Below are positions 35,626 to 46,307 of a stretch of 64,000 nucleotides of DNA, piece by piece (within the stretch, counting starts at the first letter, position 1; every line of letters begins with the position of its first letter). This DNA is from Bimuria novae-zelandiae CBS 107.79 (Eukaryota > Ascomycota > Dothideomycetes > Pleosporales > Didymosphaeriaceae), in assembly GCA_010015655.1 (NCBI GenBank), contig ML976734.1:30888-94887 (forward strand). The letters are read 5' to 3'. A program made the translations under genes and the position numbers. The notes under the pieces were generated by a model. It had not been told where the DNA came from. It saw only the letters and a program-made list of their open reading frames with translations, and did not search any database.

Positions 35626-36052
35626 AATAAAAGTATAGTTACTAACTCTAAGCTTAATAGTTAGTACGGTATATCTTAGTAGGACAAGTCTACTAAGTAA
35701 TTAATATATAAAAGCGTCTAAACTAGATTTAGCTAGTAAAAAATTTATAAATCCTTTAAATTAATTTACTTAAAAATCTTATTAAATTAATTAAACAAAT
35801 CTAGGGGTCGCCTATAACTAAATTAACTCTAAATCCAAGCTTAGATTTGACTTAATTTGTTTGTTAACAACTGTGCTAATGACCGCCCCTATTACAAACG
35901 CGCGTCTTATGGCAGACATTTCAGTGCGAGAGGTCTTGGGAGGCTTAACCACCCTGTTTTCTTTGTATTTGAACGTTTTCCGACGTGAAATAGGCATGTT
36001 GAGAGCGTATGTGGGGGTTGAGAAAGTATACAGATGTGCGCGATAATATGTA

Positions 36053-38179
36053 CCCTGTCGAGACAGTCAGTGCGCCGCGACACTAACGCGCCACCCTAAC
36101 ACCAGCACCGCAGCCAGCAACATGAGGCTATAGAGTTTTACATAAAAGCTTTTATCGCGAAATTTTCTAAAGTTAAGATTTTATAGAGCTATAGAAGATT
36201 GCTAGCTAGTTAAATTATAAATATCTACTTAGTGTTCTAATTATTTAGCTACTGCGTGATGCTAGCGCTAATAGCGTAGATATTACTATATTAACGCGTA
36301 TAGATGCCGGCGTAGGCTTCTTCCTTTTTATAATTATATAAGTAGCTTTTAAAGCATTCTGGCTTCCCTTTTTAGCAATTTTAAGACATTTTTAAAGTTA
36401 TTATTAAGCCTTACGAGCCTATTAACAGAGGCGTTACTTAGTAGCCTAATTAGCTTTCTCCTTAGCGCGCGTATTTCTAGCTACTACACACGTAACACGC
36501 TTCTTCTATAGTAGACAAGCTTTAAGCTGCCTATTTGCTATCTAGATCTCTCTCTACTTACTTTTCTAGAGTTGTAGTTGTTGCTTTTTAGCCTTTTATT
36601 GGCTGAGAGAATCGCGCGCCCTCTATACGCGGGCAGGTGATTAGAAAATAGATCCTTTATACTACTTATCTAACTACTTAAAAGGTAGAGTCCTGCCCTT
36701 TATTTAACGCCGTTTCTGGTTTGTGAGGGCTTCTTGTAGCCCCTAATTCTCATGCTCTAGGAGCTACTTCTGTATAGAGATTAAGTGTATAGTGCGACTT
36801 AGCTTCTTAGCCTTATCACCTCCCCCTGTATTAATAACAACCTTTAAAAGCTAATCGATTTTGCGCTAATTAGACGCGCTAAGTACTAAAGTAAAGCTTT
36901 CGCGTAATCTCTATTCTAGAGACTTATCTCTATTAAATCGACTAAGGATTAGTGTAGGATCTGGCGGCGAGATATCTGTACACTTAAAAGCTTTAGTAAT
37001 TAATTATAGCGTAACTAACGTTGTCTAGGCCCTCTAGAATAGTGTAAAGAAGTCTCTTTTAGTAATTGTTAATAGCCCCTAACTCCTATACAGGTATGCG
37101 GAGAGCTCGTCGGAGTAGGTAATAGAAAGAGACTTAAACATATAGACGTCTAGAGGCTGTAGCGTATAAGTGGCGTAAGGGGGAAATATCGTAAGGAGGA
37201 TCTTTTTCTAATTATAATAGTTAATAAAATCTATAGTAACGTAAGATCTATGCCTATTAAGGACTAAGAGTTGCCACTGCCATTAAGCCTTCTCCTTAGT
37301 ATAGCGATTAAACACCTGTTTTAGCTATTAAAGCCCTATCTCGTTGTTTAACCATCCAGAGGTTAATAAGGTGATAAAGACTTTATAAGAATTAACGTTA
37401 ATTTCCTTAACCTAGCTTGATTATAGAGTCTCAGCGTTAGATTAATAGATTAGTAATGGATTAACAGTAGATCCATCGGCGCATATACATGCGATGAGCG
37501 AGATCTACTCACGACTGCCATTCTGGATAGATTGCCTCACTTGGCGACTCTTATATATAGGCCTGTCGAAGATCCTTTTTAACCTGCCGGTGATGCCGAG
37601 TAGGAAGCCTTTTTCGTCCATATTATAGGTATGCTGAGGTTCTATGCCATACTTTATAATTTTCTTATATAGAAGCTTAAAGTAGAGCCTATATCTTGCG
37701 CCTAAATTAGCGTTATAGCAATTGCTATCTAGCCTAGTCATCTATCGCGAGATCAGGGAGTTAGGGTAGCACCTAATAAAGTAATTAACCTATTACATAG
37801 AGACATCCTTTTTAGCAATAATTAATATAAAGTTTTAGATTATCTAACGCGTAGGGGGTAGACCTTTCTAAGTAAGACGCTGTATATACTATAGAAGCTT
37901 AGATTCTTGTTATTAGTTAAGATTTTGGCAAGTCTATAGTAGCTATATACGCGCCTATATAGCGCGTCTATGCCAGCGCGTTAATGTTAACCGCACAACA
38001 CCAAATTCTTCTGCAATTTTTCTATATAAGAAAGTTTCTCCAGGTTCTCGTGAGTTGATAGCGATGATTGCAGCCTTAATCGGATCCATATTGGTGGAGA
38101 TGCGGCGCGTCAAAGTTGAGGTGCTACATCTGTTGGGGTGGCGCGTTAGTGTCGCGGCGCACTGACTGTCTCGGCAGGG
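36053..38179 (-). mobile_element. pogo/Fot1-like transposon E4 (inside E1)
   Basis: Inverted repeats of about 43 bp (CCCTGYCGAGACAGTCAGTG ...) at 36053-36096 and 38136-38179, flanked by TA at 36051-36052 and 38180-38181. The transposase reads on the minus strand: it begins MDPIKAAIIAINSREPGE (about 38088), and a central fragment (37741-37505) has YNMDEKGFLLGI, the first DDE Asp region of pogo-type transposases. The remainder is RIP-damaged, with TAA/TAG stops. The inverted repeats themselves are almost unmutated. Confidence 0.88.
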
Positions 38180-38231
38180 TATTGGTGGGGTGCGCACAGG
38201 CCACAACTCAATAAAAACGAGCTTCTTCGTA

Positions 38232-38354
38232 GAATGCACCCCTCGTACGCAAGTAGGCGTGCTGGAATGGCTCATGCCATGTATTCGAAATACTTTCTAC
38301 TTCACCATTTTGGAACTATGCCCTGGCTCGATTCCTGATGTCCGCCGCGGCCGC
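38232..38354. other. Native single-copy segment between nest 1 and nest 2
   Basis: GC-balanced DNA trapped between two transposon nests. With 25444-25599 and 49947-50093 it would form about 430 bp of original intergenic DNA between CDC8 and the HET gene. No gene is visible. Confidence 0.6.
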
Positions 38355-38525
38355 TACCGTGTCTTGGCAGCTGATGCACGCCGTCACCTCATGCACGTGC
38401 ACTAATACGGCGCCCCATTTTCAACACGACATATCTCTACTAATATAGACCTAATTAATACGCTATTAAATTTAGTATTAATTAATTTATATTAAGATAC
38501 TAGTATAGACGCGTTACCTAGTTAC

Positions 38526-39151
38526 TGTGAGGACGGGCACGGGCTCCTTTATCAAGAGAGTAGATGAGGTAAGTTGGCTCTATTTCAGCTACACTAAGAT
38601 GAGGAGACTGTAGGTACATAGGCTCGCGGCGCTTTTGTGCGCTCGTCGGAGCGGAACAACTATCCATCTGAGGTAACTGCGCTGGGTGCGCGAGCAGCCG
38701 CACCAGGGCGTAAGGCAGTTGCGCCTCGTACTAGGCCTCTTTTTATATTAAGTAACTTTATTTTAATAAACTAATAGCTTAGCGTAGTCGCGTAGTAGGT
38801 TTTTTTAAGATAATTATTATTAAGGTATATATATAGGTAAATTAAGTAACTTAACTAGATATTCTATCGCCGTCTTTAGCTAAGGTATTAAATAATTTTA
38901 GTATAATATAAAGACAGGCACGGACTCCTTTATTAAGAAAGTAGATAAGGTAAGTTACCTCTATTTTAGCTACACTAAGATAAGGAGACTATAGGTATAT
39001 AGGCTCGCGGCGCTTTTGTGAGCTCGTCGGAGCGGAACAACTATCTATCTAAGGTAACTGCGTTGGGTGCGCGAGCAGCTGCACTAGGGCGTAAGGCAGT
39101 TGCGTCTCGTACGCGAGGTCATGTGACCTGCCAGCATGCCAGGCCGTCACA
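38526..39151. mobile_element. LTR-type insertion with two internal direct repeats (TRIM-like or truncated LTR pair)
   Basis: The segment starts TGTGAGGACGGG and ends GGCCGTCACA, flanked by the 5-bp duplication GTTAC (38521-38525 and 39152-39156). It contains two direct copies, 38526-38731 and 38907-39112, that differ almost only by C-to-T/G-to-A changes; the second continues to 39151. The first copy lacks the last about 39 bases. There is no coding capacity. It reads as a tiny non-autonomous LTR element, or two LTRs left after an internal deletion. Confidence 0.68.
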
Positions 39152-39156
39152 GTTAC

Positions 39157-42100
39157 GTATAATATAGTATACTAACTAGCAAAATTTTAGCTACTAATAA
39201 GAATTTAAGCTCTTATACTATATAAAATATTTTACTAAATATAGCTATCTTTTTATATAGTAAATACTACATAACTTTACGTGCTGTATTATTTAAAAGA
39301 ATATTAGTATATTTTAAGTTAATTATCTTATTAAACGTAATATCAACGCCTTAATATTTTACTAAATAATTAGAACAACATGTAATTACTCTAACGCTAC
39401 TTTAGAGGCAAAATATAAGCTTTATTTTAAGGTTTTATATAAAAAAAATTATAAAGTATGGTATAAAAACTTATTATTATTATTTTATAGATAATAAAAG
39501 CTTCTTCCTCAGTATTACTAGCCACTTAAAAATGATTTTTAATAGGCCTTTATATAAAAGTTACTAAGCAAGGTATTTTATATAGAATGGTAGTTATAAG
39601 TAGATCTTAATTATCGTATATATATATATGCTAACCAATCTATTTTTAATATATTTTTATTAATTAATTTAACGCTACGAGCCTATAATTAAGCTACGTA
39701 AAAGAAATTAATATTTTATATTATAAAGTCTTTGTTATCTTATCTCCTTCTAGATAGTTTAATAACTGGATAGGCCTTTAATAGCTTTAATAAGTATTTT
39801 ATTACTATATAAGAGAGGAAGCTAAAAAGGCATAATAAGTATATTAACTTTTAATTCTTAATAACTATAGATTTTACGTTACTACAGATTTTATTAGTTA
39901 TTATAATTAAAATAGAATTCTATTAAATATATTTCTTTCTCATTTAACGTATATATTATAACCTTTTAACATATACATATTTAAGTTTTTTTAGACTACT
40001 TACTCTAACGAGCTTAATACCTATTATTATAAAATCCAAAGTCCATTAATAGTTATTAAAAAAAATTTATACTGTTTTAGAGGACTTAGACTATATTCTC
40101 TACGCTATAATTAATTACTAAAGTCTTTAAGTATATAAATACCTTACTACTAAGTCTTATATTTATTTTTAAGTAATTTAATAGAGAGCCTTTGTAACAG
40201 GAACAATCGCTCGTCGACACGAGAACCCTTGGCCAGTTAAAGACAGGATTCGAGATCATCCGAAAACCGACACTCATCCGTATCGGACCAACTTCGGATC
40301 TATCAGACCGATGGGGAACTACGGATCCGATTCGGACCTATTTCGGATCCATTAGACCGACGGTCAACCTATAGCAGATATGTGCTAGCTAGCTATCTAG
40401 GAAGAGGTGTATTTAGAGGAGCTTAAGGCCTTTATAGTTTAGTACCTTTTCTATATCTTTTTGTACTAGGCCTATAGGCACTTAATTTATTCAAGGCTAC
40501 GTTCTTATACACGCACTCCTATATGTCTCTGCTAAGAGATACGCCAATATTGATCCTTTAAGTGACCTGCGCCGATACACATATCTAATTCCTTATAGTA
40601 ATATCTATAGTACGTTATTTACTAATAAATCCTTGCCTCCGCGATTCTATATAGTAGTTTAATTACGTAAAGTAGCGTGCCTTCTAGATATTTTAATACT
40701 ATTTCTAAGGGGAGATATATAAGAATTATCTTTTAGAAATTTATCTACGTTTAAAAATATATCTATATTATATTATGTAGCTTAATAGTTATCTTACGTT
40801 ATATAAGTGCGGGCGCTAGGGCTATAATTAGACTTTAGTTATAGCATTAAATAATTAAAAACTATATTAAAACAGCTTTCCTGCCTTAGTCTTAGTAGTT
40901 TTAGATAACTAGATAGAATTTCTTATAACGCTTAGTTATTTTTCCTTTAACCTCTTATATAAGACGCGATTTAAAAATTTAGATCCTACTATATAATTTC
41001 TTATTATATAGTTTAAACTTAAATATTTTATAGCCTATAAGGTTACTAATCTCTTAATTATTAGATACCTTAAAAAGTATACCTAAGGTTATAATAACCC
41101 TATTATTATATAGCTTAATTACTAGCTTATAGTGAGCCTCCTCCTTCTTCGTTATATACATATTCGCCTTATGCTTATTTTTTAATTCTAGAAGACAGCC
41201 TCTCTTGCGCGATTACGCTACCATAGGTACTTTTATATCTATAAGTAGCTTATGTAGTACGTGTGACGCATTAGGATCGCTCTAAAGGTAGTCTAGTCTA
41301 TAGTATAGCTTAATAATAGTTAATCTAAATATTATTAGACTATTAACTATATTAATAGTAACGTTATAGCTATATATACTAGTAATTTTATATAAGCTAT
41401 TCTAGCTATTACTTTTTTTTAAAATTAAAACCTTGCTTTATAGCAGGAGTATAAGTACGTCTTTAAAAGTAAGTTTATTTTAAGTATTTAGAGCGTTTAT
41501 AACTTAGCGCTTTATAATAATCTTACGTAAAGTTTTTATTACTTTTTAAATAGCCTGGCCATACTTAACTGTTAATAGTAATAATAATAACTTTATTATT
41601 ATACGTAGGTACGCCCTAAAGACCAGTAAAGTTAAGACTAGCCTATTAGGGCTAGCTATTTAAAGAATTACTTCGTTAGACATAGTGCTAGCGAGTTTAA
41701 CATAGAGTATATTCCATGCGCGGCGTAGGGACGCATAATACCTCTTAGTTTTGCCTATAGACTAGTGCACCTCTGTAGGCACTTGTTTACGCGTTACTTC
41801 TATAATCTTTACCTTAGCGCGGAACTCTACGCTCGCGAAGTTAGTGCCTATATCGTGTGTAATAATGTCTGGCGGGCCTTAGTAGGTATTAATCTATAAT
41901 ATCTATAGTGCCTGCCATATCTCCTTAGCTAAAATAGCGCTAAGGAACTTCGCGTCTTAAAACGTAGTAAATATATTAATTATATATAGTACGGGCTTAT
42001 TGCCTAGATATATTATATTAATAAAGATTTTATAGTTAAAGTAGTAGTTATTTTTATGAGTAAACTTAAATTAGCGCGGCGCGGAGCTATTTAGTTAATA

Positions 42101-43977
42101 ATAATAATAAAATCTTATATTTTTCTTAAGAAGTTTTTTATTATTATTATAACTAGCGTTTTTTAATAGCTTAATAAGTTATATAATAGCTAGGTGCCTA
42201 AACTAGTAATATAGCTATTTTAACTTAGTTTTTATTAGAAATATCGTTACGCGCTCTCTCTTATTAAGATAAAACTATAAATATTCCTATTTATAGATTA
42301 CTTGGGTGCGGTGTTCTCCTTGTACGAGCTTATCCATGGTGTTGTTAAAATAGACATTCAACCTGTCCATATCCGCAAGGCATAGTAGGGACGGTGTAGG
42401 CGCTTCAAGCACCTCAAAATTAATTTTTCCAATCTCAGTAGAGACCTGCGCAGTGCCAATAAATGCGGTAACACTATCCTTGCCAAATTTAATCGACGCT
42501 TTTCCTGCGGTGGATATATCTATCGTGACTATTAGGTCTTCTCGTGTCAGCGCGAGGTATTGCTCCCTGCCGACCGTGGATACATTAGCGGCGCCAGTAT
42601 TAGGCAGGATTCCCTAGTACAGTACTAGGACATTAGTCTGTTGACACCGAAAATTTCAACTTTTTTGACAGTAATTTCAAGGCCTTAATTGAATGCTATT
42701 TCAGTACTTTATTTGCTAGCCTCTAGCTTTTATTACTGCCTGTATTCTCCTTGGCATAGAATCAATAAGCTTCTTCATGAGACCCTGGGGCAGGGCTCGC
42801 CAAGCTTCTTAGGCAGCGTCGATAAATGCGTCTCTATTAATCTGCTGCCACCCTTGGTCCTCCAATTCCGGATGTAATTTAATTACCTTCTGTTTAAGTG
42901 CCCACCAGAGGTGCTTAATTAGATTAAGGTTAGGTAAGTAAGGAGGGAAATCTAGAACTTTAATATCTATTACCTCCAGCTAAAGGGCCATCTTGTGGGC
43001 GGTATGAATTGGTGCATTATCTATCTGATAGATAGTATCTTTATCTAATACTGGTAGGAGCCCTTCCTCTAGCGCCCAGATATATGAGCGTGCACTGTAG
43101 CCATTCCGTGGAGCTTGTGGATCTTGTTCCATTGCGATAAGTTCAGATCGACCTTTATACTAGAAGCAGGCCTAGAACATCTGTACTATCCCCTTCTAAA
43201 TATCCTCCTCTTTAATCTTATTGTAATCCTATTTTTAGAGTGGCGTCTTAAAGACCTAGATCCTCTTCTTTCCCTTGCCTTGCTCTGCTAAGACCTTATT
43301 AAAAAAAGTTACGCTTTTAAAGTTAAAATTCTACATCTACTAAGCCTATTAACGCCTTAATCTTGCATGTGCTAGAGTAAGCTTAGGCCTTTTCTTTACT
43401 ACCTAGTTTATAATATAGTGTTTCTTAAGTAGCTAATAGAGTGTCTTGCGATAAACCTATACGCCTGTAACTTTAGCCTTTAGCTATATATACTTAATTC
43501 TAGGGTGCTGGCGAGCGATTTAAAGGAGTAATTATTCTTATTAGCGTGTGAGCTTCTTTGGCTAACTAGATTAAGGTAAAGATTTAGTTGTGTTATAGTT
43601 GTTCTATTACTTAATTATGTTGTAAATTATCTACCGTGTGTAGCTAAAACGCGACGCGATTAAAGCTTTTAATTCTCTTGCCTCTACTATAGATAATATC
43701 CTAGCTCTTTGCAATTTACTTAATTTATTATTCCTCCTTTAATTACTACTAATTTCCCTGCCAAATTCGCGTTGCATTGTGGGTTGGTGGAAGGCTAAAA
43801 AGATTGAGGTTGGGTGGGGATGCGCGACGCGGGTCCGGTGTCAACAGACTAATGTCTTGGCACTATACATGAATTGCGCGTATTAGTCCTTAATAAAAAA
43901 CTACGACGCTAGCGTTAATAGTACGCATTTATTATAAATATTATTACTAAAAATATAGTGCAGAAATGCTTAATTTA
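39157..43977 (-). mobile_element. Copia-like retrotransposon relic E7, RIP-damaged; limits uncertain
   Basis: Minus-strand polyprotein fragments: an aspartic-protease region at about 42640-42300 (ILPNTGAANVSTVGREQYL, then FEVLEAPTPSLLCLADMDRL) and an integrase core at about 42060-41690 (FLSAILAKEIWQAL ... DIITHDIGTNFASVEFRAK). Protease followed by integrase is the Copia order. The protease part is nearly free of RIP while integrase and downstream are stop-filled. The stretch 39160-40400 includes a short GC-richer patch (40195-40390) with repeated TTCGGATC-type words. No LTRs were recognised, so the borders are approximate. Confidence 0.68.
42636..43849 (-). mobile_element. Tc1/mariner relic E8 inserted in the Copia protease
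   Basis: A 1214-bp element with short inverted repeats GTCTGTTGACACCG at 42636 and 43849, flanked by TA (42634-42635 and 43850-43851). The minus-strand transposase remnant reads QIDNAPIHTAHKMAL, VLDFPPYLPNLNLI and HLWWALKQKV with scattered TAG/TAA stops (Tc1/mariner DDE region with Asp in IDNAP). Removing it rejoins the Copia protease frame. Confidence 0.85.
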
Positions 43978-43979
43978 TA

Positions 43980-46305
43980 ACGTGTCCGTGCGCGTAATGC
44001 GCACCCCAACACTATAGCAGCCCTATAATAAATAAGGCTATAGAACCACCTACAATTAATATTATTATAAGATTTTCTTGTAGGGTAGTAAGTTAATAGC
44101 TACGATTTATTTGCACTATTTAAATCTATCTAGAAGCTCGATGTTACGGCGGCTACGTGTAGATTTGGTTGGGGCAGCAGATGCGCCCTCCAAGGCCTCC
44201 CTAACATCTGCAGCATCAACAACACGTTTCTGACGCTTTCTGCTCTGTGGGGGTGGCTGAGAGGCCTTTCTCTTACCCTTTTGGGATAATTGTGGAGCCT
44301 TTTCTGCGTCACGGGCAGACTTCTGGGCAGCGCGCTAAGCTGTCTTTTTAGCCTTCTCCTTCTCCTTTGCCTTCTTAGCTGCCTCTTGCGCAGCACGCTT
44401 TTCCTGCTAGATCTTTTCTTTATATAACTTAGCTACCTTCTTTAGCTCTACTATTTTTACTTTTTAAAGCTACTACTGCTTATCCTTTTACTCCTTTATA
44501 GACTAACGTATATAAGCCTCCCTAAACTTCCTTAGTAACTACAAAACTACACCCCTATAGTACTTTTAATATTACTAAAGATTAAGAGGCTTACTCTTCT
44601 TCTTATATTTTTTCTTAACTAATAGAGCCTCTTTAAGCCTGTTAATCTTATAGTAAAGTAGCTTATTTTAAACTAAAATATAGTAAAGTAAGTAGCTAAG
44701 TTTCTGCGCGTCCTTATTACCCTAATTTTTACTATAGCTTGTATAAGGTAATCTAGTTTACGCTAGTTAAATCTACTAAGTACTAAAATAGAGCTTACTT
44801 ATAATTTCTGCTTATCTTAGGTGGTTTAAGTAAATCTTTTAAGTATAACCTTTAGGTTAAAAAGCAATATACTAGTAGCTTTAAAAAACTTAAGTATTAT
44901 TTCCTCCTTAAAGGAGCTTATCTAGGCCTTTTAAAAAAAAAGGGGGAAGGAGTCGCCTTTTTTAATTAAAATTAAGCTTTAGCTTTTTTAGAGGTAGGTT
45001 ATAAGCTTAGCTAAGTAGGCTAATAAGAGAGGCTTAAAAAGTATTATATTAAGTAGCTAGAGCGTATACGTTAAATAAGAGGGAAGTATAGCTAGGAGAA
45101 TCCTATTCTTATTATAGTAGTTAATAAAATCTATAGTAACATAAGATCTATAGCTATTAAATATAATGAGGTAAGCGCCCCGCTTACTAAGCCAATACTA
45201 TGTAACTTCCTCACCTGCACCAAAAGGTACGCACGAGAATACTTAAGCCAAGTATTACTCGTATAGTATAATATATATAGGATATGCTAGGGTCAGCCAC
45301 TAGCGCTAGTGTTTGATCCTAGCCTAGCCGGAACCTCTATAAGCGAGAGAAGGCCACGTGTTCGACTATGCCTATCTTGTTACATTAAAGATAAGTAATT
45401 AGTATAATTATTAAGCTTTTACCTTAGTATAGTAATTAAACACCTGTTTAAGCTAGGCAAGACTAATATTATTATTTATCTAGCCTAAGGGTAAAGAGGA
45501 GACGTGTATACTATAATTTCTTACCTTAATGTCTTTAACTTAACTTAATTATATGCTGTTATTAGTAGCCTAATAAATAAGGCTTAGTAGTAACGCTAAT
45601 CTATTAGCGTATATATATGCTAGAAAGGTAATCTATTCGCGAGTGCTATCTTAAAGAGATACTATAACCTCTTTATTCTCCTATATGCGTCTGCTAAATA
45701 CTCGTTTTAATTAGCTAATAACACTAATAAGAAAGCCCTTTCATCTATATTATATATATAATAAGGCTTAATATTATATTCCTTAATTTTAGCACCTAAG
45801 ATATTAAAATATAAGCTATATTTATTTTCTAAATTAGCTTAGTGGCGATTGCTATCTATACTAGCTACTTATTAAGAAAATAGATAAATACTATATTAGT
45901 TAATAAAGCGCGTAACTTAGCTCTCGTTTACTAGCTCCTTAGCTATTATTAACGCGAAATTTTATATTATTTTTCTTATAGGTGCTAAGTAGCGCGCTGT
46001 AAGCCCTTCTATATAGTTAATAAGCTCTACCTTTTATTATAGAGTAAGTTTTTATTAGTTAATTACCTTGTCTGCGCGCGATTATGTTTCGGCCTTATAT
46101 CTTCGTGTTAAAGTAGAACGCTATACACCGTACTTGCTAGCAATTTTCTTATAGGAGAATCTTTTATTAGGTTACAGCAATTCTATCTCAGCAAGCACAT
46201 CGTTAATCGGAGCCATATTGGTGGAGTTATGTGGTGTTGAAAATGAGGAGGATTTCTGTTGGGGTGCGCATTACGCGAACATGCGCATCACGCGCACGGA
46301 CACGT
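43980..46305 (-). mobile_element. pogo-like transposon E9, RIP-damaged
   Basis: Ends ACGTGTCCGTGCGCGT at 43980 and, inverted, at 46305, flanked by TA (43978-43979 and 46306-46307). The minus-strand transposase starts MAPINDVLAEIELL (about 46215), continues KKIASKYGV and YNIDERAFLLVL (catalytic region), and ends in a Lys/Ala-rich tail near 44130 (EAAKKAKEKEKAKK). The right inverted repeat carries an extra repeat unit that the left lacks. A foreign block sits at about 45168-45384. Confidence 0.85.
45201..45384 (-). repeat. Solo-LTR-like insertion in pogo E9
   Basis: On the minus strand this 184-bp block starts TGTAACAAGATAGG and ends GAAGTTACA, with a TATA-rich centre, like a small Copia LTR. 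About 30 more non-pogo bases (45168-45200) follow it and could be a primer-binding-site remnant. The pogo frame resumes at 45167 (LIIFNSYRSYVTIDF). I could not find a convincing target duplication. Confidence 0.5.
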
Positions 46306-46307
46306 TA

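Larger units (their letters stand above)
27045..35875 (+). mobile_element. hAT transposon E2 (inside E1, itself split by Copia E3)
   Basis: Ends CACAGTTGTCAACAA (27045) and the inverted TTGTTAACAACTGTG (to 35875). The flanking 8-bp target duplications are CCAATGAC (27037-27044) and CTAATGAC (35876-35883), which differ by one CpA-to-TpA change. Eight-base duplications are diagnostic for hAT. Removing the Copia insertion leaves about 3.2 kb. The sequence is strongly AT-rich and stop-riddled except for a clean patch at about 28440-28930. Confidence 0.9.
25787..35997 (-). pseudogene. Transposase of E1 (Tc1-like), split by hAT insertion and mutated
   Basis: The start (MPISRRKTFKYKENR) is at 35997-35884; the frame resumes across the 8-bp hAT target site at 27036 and continues ASQQDLANTIGRTQQGISKL (helix-turn-helix), LGRGRPALLT, then VVFTDETPARIG (first catalytic Asp), DGAPAHKS (second Asp) and HSPEVNASEHAW (Glu region), ending at 25787. 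Lesions: a TGA near 27023, a one-base frameshift near 26655, a TAG about 35 bases downstream of it, and a TAG just before DGAPAHKS at about 26093. Most are single C-to-T type changes, so this is a lightly damaged copy. Outside the hAT, only about 1.35 kb is coding. Confidence 0.88.
25602..38229 (-). mobile_element. Tc1-like transposon E1 (outer shell of nest 1)
   Basis: The ends 25602-25648 and 38182-38229 are near-perfect inverted repeats (beginning CGAAGAAGCTCG) flanked by TA at 25600-25601 and 38230-38231. The transposase reads on the minus strand but is cut by later insertions: hAT (27045-35875) falls inside the coding sequence and a pogo (36053-38179) falls at the inner edge of the right inverted repeat. 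Without insertions the element is about 1.7 kb. Confidence 0.9.

Noticed and set aside
44130..44396. 88-codon Arg-rich open frame as a gene
   Set aside because: It is a shadow of the Lys/Ala-rich C-terminal tail of the E9 pogo transposase in another frame.
45340..45375. tRNA or tRNA-derived SINE suggested by a GTGTTCGACT B-box-like word
   Set aside because: No A box at the right distance and no cloverleaf; the block has TG...CA LTR-like ends instead.
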